Shown one piece after another: positions 38,336-45,989 of a DNA stretch of 64,000 bases. Within the stretch, counting starts at the first letter, position 1. Each line of letters starts with the position of its first letter. Position numbers and translations under genes: made by a program. The DNA comes from Parabacteroides johnsonii DSM 18315 (lineage in GTDB: Bacteria > Bacteroidota > Bacteroidia > Bacteroidales > Tannerellaceae). Under the pieces are notes generated by a model. The model saw only the letters and a program-made list of their open reading frames with translations, made no database searches and had not been told where the DNA came from. The stretch is taken from NCBI RefSeq assembly GCF_025151045.1, contig NZ_CP102285.1, positions 2,108,001 to 2,172,000 on the forward strand, read 5' to 3'.

Positions 38336-39576
38336 AGGGAAACCTCCCGTATTACATCGTTAAACATCTTCTCCAACTCTTCCGGCAAATCTCCCCCGAA
38401 ACGGTTCGTAAAAGTATGGCGAAGCATATCCAGCGGAGCGATCTTTTGCAAATCCGTATAAGACAAAGGACGAGAATCTTCCTCTCCCTCCTTTTTCGGA
38501 TAAGAAGGGATGATAGAAGTCAGGCGTACAGCCTTATCCGCCAGCACCTCCTCTACCCGATGCCGGAAACCCGGGTCTGGCTCCGTCAGCAGCACCTGTA
38601 CTTCCAGATAAGGCCATAGGCTGCGGTCGGCTCCCTCTTCCGCCAACGGCAGGTCAGAAAGCTGCAAAAGGACTTCGGCAGGCAATGCCGGTTCCGCCGG
38701 AATCCGATGCAGGGCGGTCCGGAGTGGGATGGGCACTGCTTCGAGATCCGACAGGCATCCGTTTTTGAGGGTAAAGGCAACAACCTGATGGTGATAATGC
38801 TGTTCAGAGAAAGACATCGGAAGCGGACTACCTGCATAGCGTACATGCTCACGCCCTCCTACCCGTTGTGCCTTGTGGATATGCCCGAGAGCCGTATAGG
38901 CCAAGTCCTCGTTAAAGGCTTCTACCGATATCGATTCAAGCCCTCCCATGATAGTCCGTTCGCTCCGGTCATCTTCCGACAGTTCGGCACCGGTCGCATG
39001 CAGGTGTCCCATCGCAAGGAGTACCTCGCCCGGCTGCCTCTGACTATCGGCATAGTCATAGAGCCCGCGGTACATTCGGGTAACCCCTTCCACATAAGTA
39101 TCTTTCCTTTCCTCCGAAGCGGGGTAATCTCCCTGGCGAAGATAGGGAACAGCCAAGCAAAGTGCCTCCCGTTTCCCCTCCTTATTATATAAGGGGATCA
39201 GAAGTGAATCGAAATCGATCTTGCACAGGTCCGTTCGCGGGACAATCCCGACAATCGACGTATTCAGTTCTTCCAACAAAGGTATCGGCGCCTCCAAACG
39301 AGCTGCCGAATCATGATTGCCTGCGATAACCACGATCTGCAAATGAGGATTACGCCGATTCGCTTCCCGCAAAAACCGGAAAAAACGACGTTGGGCGGCT
39401 GCTGATGGATTGGCAACATCGAAGACATCGCCTGCAATCAGCAGGACATCGGTCTGCCGTTGCACCAACAGGTCAGTCAACCACGAAAGAAATGCCTCAT
39501 GCTCATCATCGCGGTCATACCCGAAAAAGGTTTGTCCGAGATGCCAGTCGGCGGTATGGATTATTTTCAATGACAT
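38332..39576 (-). CDS. sbcD: Exonuclease subunit SbcD (Mre11-like nuclease)
   Basis: A 414-residue metallophosphoesterase nuclease, the partner of SbcC. All phosphoesterase motifs are present: HTADWHLGQTFFGYDRDDEH, LIAGDVFDVANPS, VIAGNHDSAARLE, LLAMGHLHATG and ALGHIHKAQ, followed by the C-terminal capping domain. The upstream DUF2442 gene stops at 39589 on the same strand, leaving only 12 bases. sbcDC may therefore be read together with the small gene pair upstream. Confidence 0.96.
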   Translation of the reverse strand: MSLKIIHTADWHLGQTFFGYDRDDEHEAFLSWLTDLLVQRQTDVLLIAGDVFDVANPSAAAQRRFFRFLREANRRNPHLQIVVIAGNHDSAARLEAPIPLLEELNTSIVGIVPRTDLCKIDFDSLLIPLYNKEGKREALCLAVPYLRQGDYPASEERKDTYVEGVTRMYRGLYDYADSQRQPGEVLLAMGHLHATGAELSEDDRSERTIMGGLESISVEAFNEDLAYTALGHIHKAQRVGGREHVRYAGSPLPMSFSEQHYHHQVVAFTLKNGCLSDLEAVPIPLRTALHRIPAEPALPAEVLLQLSDLPLAEEGADRSLWPYLEVQVLLTEPDPGFRHRVEEVLADKAVRLTSIIPSYPKKEGEEDSRPLSYTDLQKIAPLDMLRHTFTNRFGGDLPEELEKMFNDVIREVSL

Positions 39577-39588
39577 AACAGCAAAGGG

Positions 39589-39840
39589 TTATATCTCAAT
39601 TCCCTGCTTATACAAATAATCGGGAGCGAAGTCAGCACCGTTGAACCATTCGATCGTCCAATGCGTCAGCCCAAACTGGATGAAATTCTTCATGTCTTTC
39701 AAAGGCTCAAATATTTTCCCGTTGAGCAAAGGCAGGAAATCTATCCTTTTGGTTTTCCCGTTGCTGAACTCCAAATCCATCGTATAGCCTTCTACATAAT
39801 CTACATTCGTCACTCTTATCAAATCTATATCTTCTTCCAT
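39589..39840 (-). CDS. DUF2442 small protein, possible antitoxin-like partner
   Basis: An 83-residue protein: MEEDIDLIRVTNVDYVEGYTMDLEFSNGKTKRIDFLPLLNGKIFEPLKDMKNF, with the conserved end GLTHWTIEWFNGADFAPDYLY. It belongs to the DUF2442 group (strand-rich, with a typical W...G.D.APD.LY end). It follows the DUF4160 gene by six bases. DUF4160/DUF2442 pairs occur in many genomes and are suspected toxin-antitoxin modules; the function has not been shown from this sequence. Confidence 0.85.
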   Translation of the reverse strand: MEEDIDLIRVTNVDYVEGYTMDLEFSNGKTKRIDFLPLLNGKIFEPLKDMKNFIQFGLTHWTIEWFNGADFAPDYLYKQGIEI

Positions 39841-39846
39841 GACTTT

Positions 39847-40104
39847 TTATATTAAAGGATTTATTTTATGAACTTCTTCGCCGTTTTGCAAGCGCACCCA
39901 ATTCATCATCAACTCTTCCTTATGCAATTCCATCCAACGAAAAACCTGCTTTAAGACACTACTGGGAATTTCTCCTTTCACCACTCCTTTTTCAATCGTC
40001 ACTATAGCCTGATAATCTCCATATCGGATATGGAAATGCGGAGGGTTATGGTCATCGGCAAACATTGCTATGATGATTCCAAAAAAACGACATATTTCTG
40101 GCAT
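39847..40104 (-). CDS. DUF4160 small protein
   Basis: An 85-residue protein with the family hallmark MPEICRFFGIIIAMFADDHNPPHFHIRYGDYQAIVTIEKG and end VLKQVFRWMELHKEELMMNW. The conserved HxxPHFH segment suggests a metal or nucleic acid site; this is inference. It lies immediately upstream of a DUF2442 gene and forms a compact two-gene unit. Confidence 0.87.
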   Translation of the reverse strand: MPEICRFFGIIIAMFADDHNPPHFHIRYGDYQAIVTIEKGVVKGEIPSSVLKQVFRWMELHKEELMMNWVRLQNGEEVHKINPLI

Positions 40105-40204
40105 ACTTTTTACTTTTATTATACTACTATTTATCCATCATTATAGCCAATACAAACATACGAAAAAAGCATTATCCTTCCCTACTTTTTCAAACAGAAA
40201 AAAC

Positions 40205-40251
40205 AAAGGGTATATCCGAAAGTGACAGACCTTCCTTCAGATATACCCTTT
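40205..40251. terminator. Hairpin terminator after the giant surface-protein gene
   Basis: AAAGGGTATATC (40205-40216) pairs with GATATACCCTTT (40240-40251). It lies 22 bases past the stop of the gene ending at 40273. Confidence 0.7.
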
Positions 40252-40272
40252 ACAATCCGGCTATTTACCTTT

Positions 40273-43200
40273 TTACAAAATCACCTTAAACGATTCCTTT
40301 CCTATGCGAACGAAGTAAAGTCCATCGGAAGGCACATCCACAACCTCCACACTATCCCGGATCGTTTTCAAAACGACAAGCCGCCCGTTGCCATCATAGA
40401 CATACACCGGAACACCGGCTTCAAAACCGGATAGAGCCAAGCGTCTGGGGGCGGAACGGTAAACGCGTTTGGTGGTGTTTGGCAGTTGGTCGATGCTGGT
40501 GGGATCAGATTCTTTTTTGAATTTGACAGACAAATAAACATTTTCCATTAAATAAGGAAGTACAAACTGATTATTTTCATCCAATGTATTTGTTATATCT
40601 GCATCATTCAAAATAACGGATTCTATTATAAAACCCCGTTCCGGTCGGACATGAAAATATATACGAGAAGATTCCGTCCTTTTCATATAACCATAATAAC
40701 AATACACCCAATCTTCTTCGTCTTGTCGAGTTCCGACAGTACCTCCTTCCGACAATAATATTTCGATTACATAGTTAGTTACAATTCCATGAGTTCGTAT
40801 ATTTTTAAATTTGCCCCAAACGGCATCCTCTTTATAAAATTGCAAACGGTTTACAGGTACAAACAACCTTGCAGACTGATAAACAGAATTGCAAAAACTA
40901 TTTAACGACACCTGTGGAACCTCTTCTGAGGACAAATACACATAATCTATAGCAGGACAATCTTTAAAAGCATACTCTTCTATTATTGAAATATCCCCTG
41001 CCATGTGTACCGATTGCAGAGAACTACATCCAATAAAAGAATTTGAGTAAACTCGCTTAACTTTAGGAGGGAATACAATAGATTGCATATTCGAACAGTT
41101 TTCAAAACTGGGTAATTCAGTCAAACTTAGGCAATCACTAAAATTAAAAGACGTATTTTGGCAACCTTTCAACGCTTGATACCCAATATAAGATAAATTC
41201 TCGACATCATCAAAATAAACAGCTTTCATATTTTCAAAAGCATAATCCCCCACTTTTTCCAAACATGCGATATTAGACCCTGAAGTAAACTGTATACTAC
41301 ATTTGACACAGTTTTTAAAAGCAGAATTTTTTATCTCTTTTACTTTCTGCAAAATTCCGACTCCATACATATTTGAACAATTTTCAAAAGCACCTTTTTC
41401 AATCAGCTCTACAGACATAAGTCTCGGTCCATTAATTAGATGACTACAATTTTTAAAAGCCTCTTCTCCAATTTTTTTCAAATATTTATATTCATATATT
41501 TCTATATTAAGAGATGGGAATGTCGAAATAACAGAACCATAAAAAGACTGATTTCCAATTGCTTCTATTGACTTTGGCAAATACATGGATTGAATTTTCT
41601 GATTACAATTAAAAGCCTTATCCGGTATTGTATTTGCCGAATGAATGCCATATTTTACGACAGTCGTATTCTTTAAATCCAATTCCAAAAGCGATCCCAT
41701 TTGATTCATAACTTCAAAATCCCGCTGATCTATATCACCCTCAACTATAAGGTGTGTTACTAACAGCTTGTCATTTTCTGATAACAATGAATTCAAAGTC
41801 CCTGCTTTTGTTACCTTTACCGATAACTGCCTTTTTTCGCGTAAGGTCAGAACAACAGTCAAATCTTTATTCCCATTCATATCTATCTTTAAGTTTCCTG
41901 TATGAGCAGATGTGGCATTATTATTATCATCATAAATTACTTTACCACTTAAAAGGACTTGCCCAATGTAATATAGTTCATTCGAATAAACAGAAATTGT
42001 AGCCTCTCCAGAAAGCAACTCGATTTGAGTGACATCCTTATACTCCTTTTGATTCACATATATTTTTTCAATACCTTGAATTGTACTCAATGTCAAAGTA
42101 TAAGACTTCCTTTGATATTCTACTGATAATGTCAAATCAGATTCTATGGATTGGATTTCATAATACCCATTCCTTATTTGTGAGGAAATGTCACTTCCTC
42201 CAAGAATTACTCTTTTTACTTCATAATAATTATCCGGCAAAAAATTGAGACTAAGCATTGTTCCTTCCTGCAAATTTGATATTAAATCTGACTGCGTTAC
42301 TGTTTTATCCCCAATCTTTATACTACCAGTTCCTCCTGTCATATTTATATTCAACTTGTATGTAGGGATCTTTTCAAACGTCACAGAAAGCGACATATTG
42401 GAAGAGACAGAAGTAACATTATATACATTGTCAACTATTTCGTCGGTTATATCTTTCGAGCCAAGCAGTACTTTAGCCACACGATATTTATTATCCGGCA
42501 AAAACTCCAGTTTCGTTCCTGTAACCGGAACAGTCACCGAACTTCCATTTTCTACTGTTTTACCATCAACTTTAACTTTTCCACCTTCTGAAGCATTAAC
42601 TCGAAAAGTAAAACTGGTAGCCGCATTCTTTTCAAATACAACTGTCACTTCCTTATTTTCTAAAATAGCAGGAATAGTCAATACATTATTATTTACCTGA
42701 TCAGTAACATCATCTACAGCCCCAATTTTTACTTGTTTAAGATGATAACCAGCATTCGGTATTATTGAAATTTTGACATCAGTCAAAGCATCCACAGATA
42801 TTGGACTTCCAGATGTAACAGACCGATCATTCAATCTCACAGTTCCTCCTGCTGAATAAGTCACCTTTACTGCATAAAGGTCTTTTTCAAACGTAACCGT
42901 TATCTCTTCATTCGCAGAAACAGCAGAAATCGTAAAAACATTATCTTGAATCTGATTTGTCACATCTGTACTTCCCAATTTCATTGACTTCAAGTGATAA
43001 CCTTTATCCGGTATTATCGTCACTTTGACATCAGATAAAGCATTCACGGATATTGAATTTCCGGATGTAACAGATTGGCCGTTTACCTTTACACTCCCAC
43101 CATTTGAACAAGTAACCTTTACTGAATAAATTACGGGAGCATCCTTTTCAAATATGACTGTCACATTCGAATTTTCCGAAATAGAAGAAATAGTCAATAG

Positions 43201-44694
43201 GTTATCACGAACCAGATCAGTCACATCCGTTGTACCTAATTTTACTTGCTTAATGTGATAACCATTATTTGGGGTTATCATAACTTTCACATCCGTTGAA
43301 GCATCCACAGCTACAGAATTTCCAGATGTGACAGACTTGTCATTCACCATTACCGCTCCACCTTCATTATAAGAAACCGAAACAGAAAGAGTTTTAGCAT
43401 ATTCAACTTTAATATCACTCGGAGGATCAGATAGGACTAATTTGTTCTCACTAATCTCAGTAATCTTATCGGCACCATCAATCAAAACCCGTTTCAAATA
43501 ATATCCTTCCTGATTTGAGAACTCCATTTCAATACCTGTCATACGACGAAGAATCACCGTCTGCAGGTCCGATGGATCCGGATATACCCAATTCCCATCA
43601 ATTTTCACCCAATTATGACTATCATAAGCTCCTCCATCACTAACTTTTATATTGGCATCGTAAAGTTGATAAAACAAATAATCGAAAGTCATATTTTCAA
43701 CAAAATCATCAAACTTATAAATAACAGGATCAGTTCTACTACCAGCCATTGTCATGGTTGAAATTTCTCTTTGTGGAGTAAGTTTTACCCAACCACGACA
43801 ACTGCCATCTTTAGGTACAACTCTAACAGAAACAGAACAACCTTTCTCTATAGATACTTTCTGCCCATTCTTTACTTCCACATCATTGACCATTATTGTT
43901 CCTCTCTCCTCTTTGTATAAAACCTCTATATAAGGATCGTCGGAATCTTTCTCCCAAATAACTTCAATCAAAAAATTCTTCTGTTGGCTATATTCTGTAA
44001 CATAATAATTTATAGATCCTTGACTAATTCCATTAACTTTAACATCTTTAATATGGAAACCCTGTTTAGACGAAAAAGTAAATTTAAATTGAGATCCTTC
44101 CCCATAGTTACTATCCAAAAAATATCCAATTGAACCTTGTAACATATAATATTTATTGTTCACATCATAACAATGTACACTTCCCTCTTGAGCATTCCAA
44201 GGAACAATTTGAACAGCAAATTTGTGTGTTTGATCAAAATTTATTTGAAATTCCGATGTCGCAGATCGGTAAGTGTCATTGCTTTCTTGTTTTATTACTA
44301 TCTTAGAGACACCTTTAATATCCTTCAACCCCAAGTCGATACCATCATAAACTAACTGGATATCATATTTATACACATCTCCCTGTTGTTTCCTATAGAG
44401 TTTATTTACAGAAATGGGAATATTGTCTCCCTCACAAGTAAAACTTAAAGATGCAAGAGATTTTGTCTGGATAAGATCAGGAATAGTAAATATCCAGCGC
44501 AAAACTCCGTCTTCGCAAGAGATTTCAGCTTTGACTCCCTGCAACGTTAAATCATAATCAAAGCCAAAATTAAGATATTTGATTTCGGGATGTTGCATCT
44601 TTAATTCTGGATCAAGCAATTCACTCCTCACTTCATTTATACTACCCAAACAAGCTAATAAAACGAGCAATATGACCTGTAACGTTTTTTTCAT
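40273..44694 (-). CDS. Giant BspA/InlB-repeat surface protein with T9SS C-terminal domain
   Basis: A 1,473-residue exported protein (signal MKKTLQVILLVLLACLGSINEVRS). Residues about 430-860 hold about five InlB-B-like repeats of about 85 residues (VTYSAGGTVRLNDRSVTSG with GYHLKQVKIGA and ENKEVTVVFEKN). The middle-to-late part (about 975-1310) has BspA-type leucine-rich repeats (IGEEAFKNCSHLI, IEEYAFKDCPAI). The last about 75 residues look like a type A sorting domain of type IX secretion (PVYVYDGNGRLVVLKTIRDSVEVVDVPSDGLYFVRI). The coding DNA is AT-rich compared with its neighbours, a sign of transfer. Likely anchored on the cell surface; ligand unknown. Confidence 0.85.
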   Translation of the reverse strand: MKKTLQVILLVLLACLGSINEVRSELLDPELKMQHPEIKYLNFGFDYDLTLQGVKAEISCEDGVLRWIFTIPDLIQTKSLASLSFTCEGDNIPISVNKLYRKQQGDVYKYDIQLVYDGIDLGLKDIKGVSKIVIKQESNDTYRSATSEFQINFDQTHKFAVQIVPWNAQEGSVHCYDVNNKYYMLQGSIGYFLDSNYGEGSQFKFTFSSKQGFHIKDVKVNGISQGSINYYVTEYSQQKNFLIEVIWEKDSDDPYIEVLYKEERGTIMVNDVEVKNGQKVSIEKGCSVSVRVVPKDGSCRGWVKLTPQREISTMTMAGSRTDPVIYKFDDFVENMTFDYLFYQLYDANIKVSDGGAYDSHNWVKIDGNWVYPDPSDLQTVILRRMTGIEMEFSNQEGYYLKRVLIDGADKITEISENKLVLSDPPSDIKVEYAKTLSVSVSYNEGGAVMVNDKSVTSGNSVAVDASTDVKVMITPNNGYHIKQVKLGTTDVTDLVRDNLLTISSISENSNVTVIFEKDAPVIYSVKVTCSNGGSVKVNGQSVTSGNSISVNALSDVKVTIIPDKGYHLKSMKLGSTDVTNQIQDNVFTISAVSANEEITVTFEKDLYAVKVTYSAGGTVRLNDRSVTSGSPISVDALTDVKISIIPNAGYHLKQVKIGAVDDVTDQVNNNVLTIPAILENKEVTVVFEKNAATSFTFRVNASEGGKVKVDGKTVENGSSVTVPVTGTKLEFLPDNKYRVAKVLLGSKDITDEIVDNVYNVTSVSSNMSLSVTFEKIPTYKLNINMTGGTGSIKIGDKTVTQSDLISNLQEGTMLSLNFLPDNYYEVKRVILGGSDISSQIRNGYYEIQSIESDLTLSVEYQRKSYTLTLSTIQGIEKIYVNQKEYKDVTQIELLSGEATISVYSNELYYIGQVLLSGKVIYDDNNNATSAHTGNLKIDMNGNKDLTVVLTLREKRQLSVKVTKAGTLNSLLSENDKLLVTHLIVEGDIDQRDFEVMNQMGSLLELDLKNTTVVKYGIHSANTIPDKAFNCNQKIQSMYLPKSIEAIGNQSFYGSVISTFPSLNIEIYEYKYLKKIGEEAFKNCSHLINGPRLMSVELIEKGAFENCSNMYGVGILQKVKEIKNSAFKNCVKCSIQFTSGSNIACLEKVGDYAFENMKAVYFDDVENLSYIGYQALKGCQNTSFNFSDCLSLTELPSFENCSNMQSIVFPPKVKRVYSNSFIGCSSLQSVHMAGDISIIEEYAFKDCPAIDYVYLSSEEVPQVSLNSFCNSVYQSARLFVPVNRLQFYKEDAVWGKFKNIRTHGIVTNYVIEILLSEGGTVGTRQDEEDWVYCYYGYMKRTESSRIYFHVRPERGFIIESVILNDADITNTLDENNQFVLPYLMENVYLSVKFKKESDPTSIDQLPNTTKRVYRSAPRRLALSGFEAGVPVYVYDGNGRLVVLKTIRDSVEVVDVPSDGLYFVRIGKESFKVIL

Positions 44695-45036
44695 ACCCCT
44701 AACCTCCGCCTCCCTGTCCCCCTCCGTTCGGCATTCACTTTGTAAGATTATAAAATAAGAAAAGCGCAGGAACTGTCACTTTATTATCTAATCTAAAGGT
44801 ATCGCCAAACACCCGTTATGCAAATAATAAAACAACAGCCTGCGCTCTATAACTGTAATAATCTTTGTACATAACAAGGGAATATACAGCAGAGCACAAG
44901 CATTTATTGTTTATTATTCCTGCATAACAAAAAATTGGCGATTCTTTAGATTAGGAATAATATCGTAAACGCTTTTCGCTTTTTCAGTAAGTCCTTCCGT
45001 TCCAACCTCCACCGAGGCTACTACTTGGAATTGTCA
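44695..45036 (-). promoter_or_regulatory. Long structured leader of the giant surface-protein gene
   Basis: If the TACTTTTG box at 45037-45044 is the promoter, the mRNA has an untranslated leader of about 330 bases. It contains a 219-nt imperfect palindrome (44759-44977), a small CCTCGGTGGAGG hairpin near its 5' end, and a purine-rich GGAGGTTAGGGG ribosome-binding region just before the ATG. No known riboswitch motif is recognised. Confidence 0.5.
44759..44977. repeat. 219-nt imperfect palindrome
   Basis: The arms share, in the same order, GAAAAGCG, CTAATCTAAAG, ATCGCCAA, GTTATGC, AATAATAAA, GCTCT and CTGTA. The central loop is near 44855-44885. It folds as one long interrupted stem on either strand. 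It could be a degenerate miniature transposable element or an RNA regulatory structure. Confidence 0.75.
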
Positions 45037-45044
45037 CAAAAGTA
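45037..45044 (-). promoter_or_regulatory. -7 promoter box for the giant surface-protein gene
   Basis: The complement reads TACTTTTG. No TTTG lies at exactly the -33 distance; the nearest has a 15-base spacer. Confidence 0.5.
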
Positions 45045-45178
45045 GGGAATTTATAGAAACAAAGCTATATTTAGCTCAAATAAAAAATATCCGGACCACA
45101 AAAACACGATTAAAGAATCGATAAATCCATTTTGTTAAATATTGTCTCGAATAAATTCTATATTTCTAAACCGACTCG

Positions 45179-45186
45179 TATATTTG
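45179..45186 (+). promoter_or_regulatory. -7 promoter box for the HigA-like gene
   Basis: TATATTTG matches TAnnTTTG. Transcription would start near 45193, so the first part of the open frame that begins at 45142 cannot be translated. Confidence 0.5.
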
Positions 45187-45207
45187 TACCAAAAAAGGAT
45201 AATAAGA

Positions 45208-45258
45208 ATTGTATCACCTAAGGAACTGAGAAAACTCTATAAAACAGAAGTCATGAAA
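45208..45258 (+). pseudogene. Vestige of a HigB-like toxin gene
   Basis: In the same frame as the HigA-like gene, the codons RIVSPKELRKLYKTEV resemble the start of HigB/RelE-type toxins (RIVSxKxLRxF). There is no ATG and the rest of the toxin is absent. The identification rests on about 15 residues only. Confidence 0.35.
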
Positions 45259-45285
45259 ATCACACATAGCTTTGGGGGATTAGTT

Positions 45286-45648
45286 ATGAATAAAATAACA
45301 AAAGAACAATATGAATTTGCGTTGGCAAGAGTGGAAGAACTTCTGCCTTTGGTCAATGACAATATTCCTACAAACGATAAGAATGCAGTGGAGCTCACCG
45401 TCATGTCCGATATAGTAATCGCATACGAGAAGGAACACTTCCCTATAAAAAAACCAACAATCGCTGAACTGATCGAGCTTTCCCTTGAAGAAAAAGGGAT
45501 GAGCCAAAAACAGCTTGCCGGGGAGATCGGAATAAGCCCTTCACGAGTGAATGATTTTGTTTCCGGACGTTCAGAACCGACTTTAAAGATAGCGAGATTG
45601 CTTTGCCAAATATTGAACATACCTCCTGCTGCCATGTTAGGCTTTTGA
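45286..45648 (+). CDS. HigA-like HTH antitoxin/regulator without its toxin
   Basis: A 120-residue protein starting MNKITKEQYEFALARVEELLPLVNDN, with a C-terminal Cro/C1-type helix-turn-helix (MSQKQLAGEIGISPSRVNDFVSGRSEPTLKIARLLCQILNI). This is the HigA-like family (COG5499 type), which normally follows a HigB toxin. The open frame extends upstream to 45142 but that part holds the promoter box and toxin vestige; GGGGGA at 45273-45278 is a good ribosome-binding site for the ATG at 45286. It would bind DNA in the cytoplasm, perhaps its own operator. Confidence 0.82.
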   Translation: MNKITKEQYEFALARVEELLPLVNDNIPTNDKNAVELTVMSDIVIAYEKEHFPIKKPTIAELIELSLEEKGMSQKQLAGEIGISPSRVNDFVSGRSEPTLKIARLLCQILNIPPAAMLGF

Positions 45649-45652
45649 AAAA

Positions 45653-45682
45653 CTCCCCGAACCGCAAACACGATCCGGGGAG
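45653..45682. terminator. GC-rich hairpin after the HigA-like gene
   Basis: CTCCCCG (45653-45659) pairs with CGGGGAG (45676-45682), just after the stop codon. There is no clear T-tract. Confidence 0.45.
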
Positions 45683-45744
45683 CCATTCAACCACGATTTG
45701 CCAATTTATCAAAATGTCACTACCCGCCCATGAAAATAGGATTA

Positions 45745-45807
45745 GTAGTGCATATATTTGGAATTAGTATAGCGGGTAATATTTTTTAACACAACAAAAT
45801 GCACTAC
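45745..45807. repeat. Intergenic motif shared with 19139-19176, copy 2
   Basis: AATTAGTA (45762-45769), four variable bases and GGGTAATATTTTTTAACA (45774-45791). The block is flanked by the inverted pair GTAGTGCAT (45745-45753) and ATGCACTAC (45799-45807). The rest of 45683-45955 shows no gene. Confidence 0.7.
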
Positions 45808-45955
45808 GTTCCCCTTTTTTCACGAACAAAATGACACCTCGTCATAAGCCGGCAGAACATCATTCGATGACAGCAAAAGGAATATTTGCCGTGGAAACAT
45901 ATCCTGTATGGTCAAGCACATAGACATACAAACGGCAATATCCGAATTTATTGTC

Positions 45956-45963
45956 TATCTTTG
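45956..45963 (+). promoter_or_regulatory. -7 promoter box for the AspT/YidE-type transporter
   Basis: TATCTTTG, 26 bases upstream of the ATG at 45990. It overlaps the upstream TTG that would otherwise be the start of a longer frame. Confidence 0.5.
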
Positions 45964-45989
45964 CCCTCTCAATAAATGAAACGGAACGT

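Noticed and set aside
44759-44977. Insertion sequence
   Set aside because: No transposase frame and no clear target-site duplication; kept only as a palindrome or relic element.
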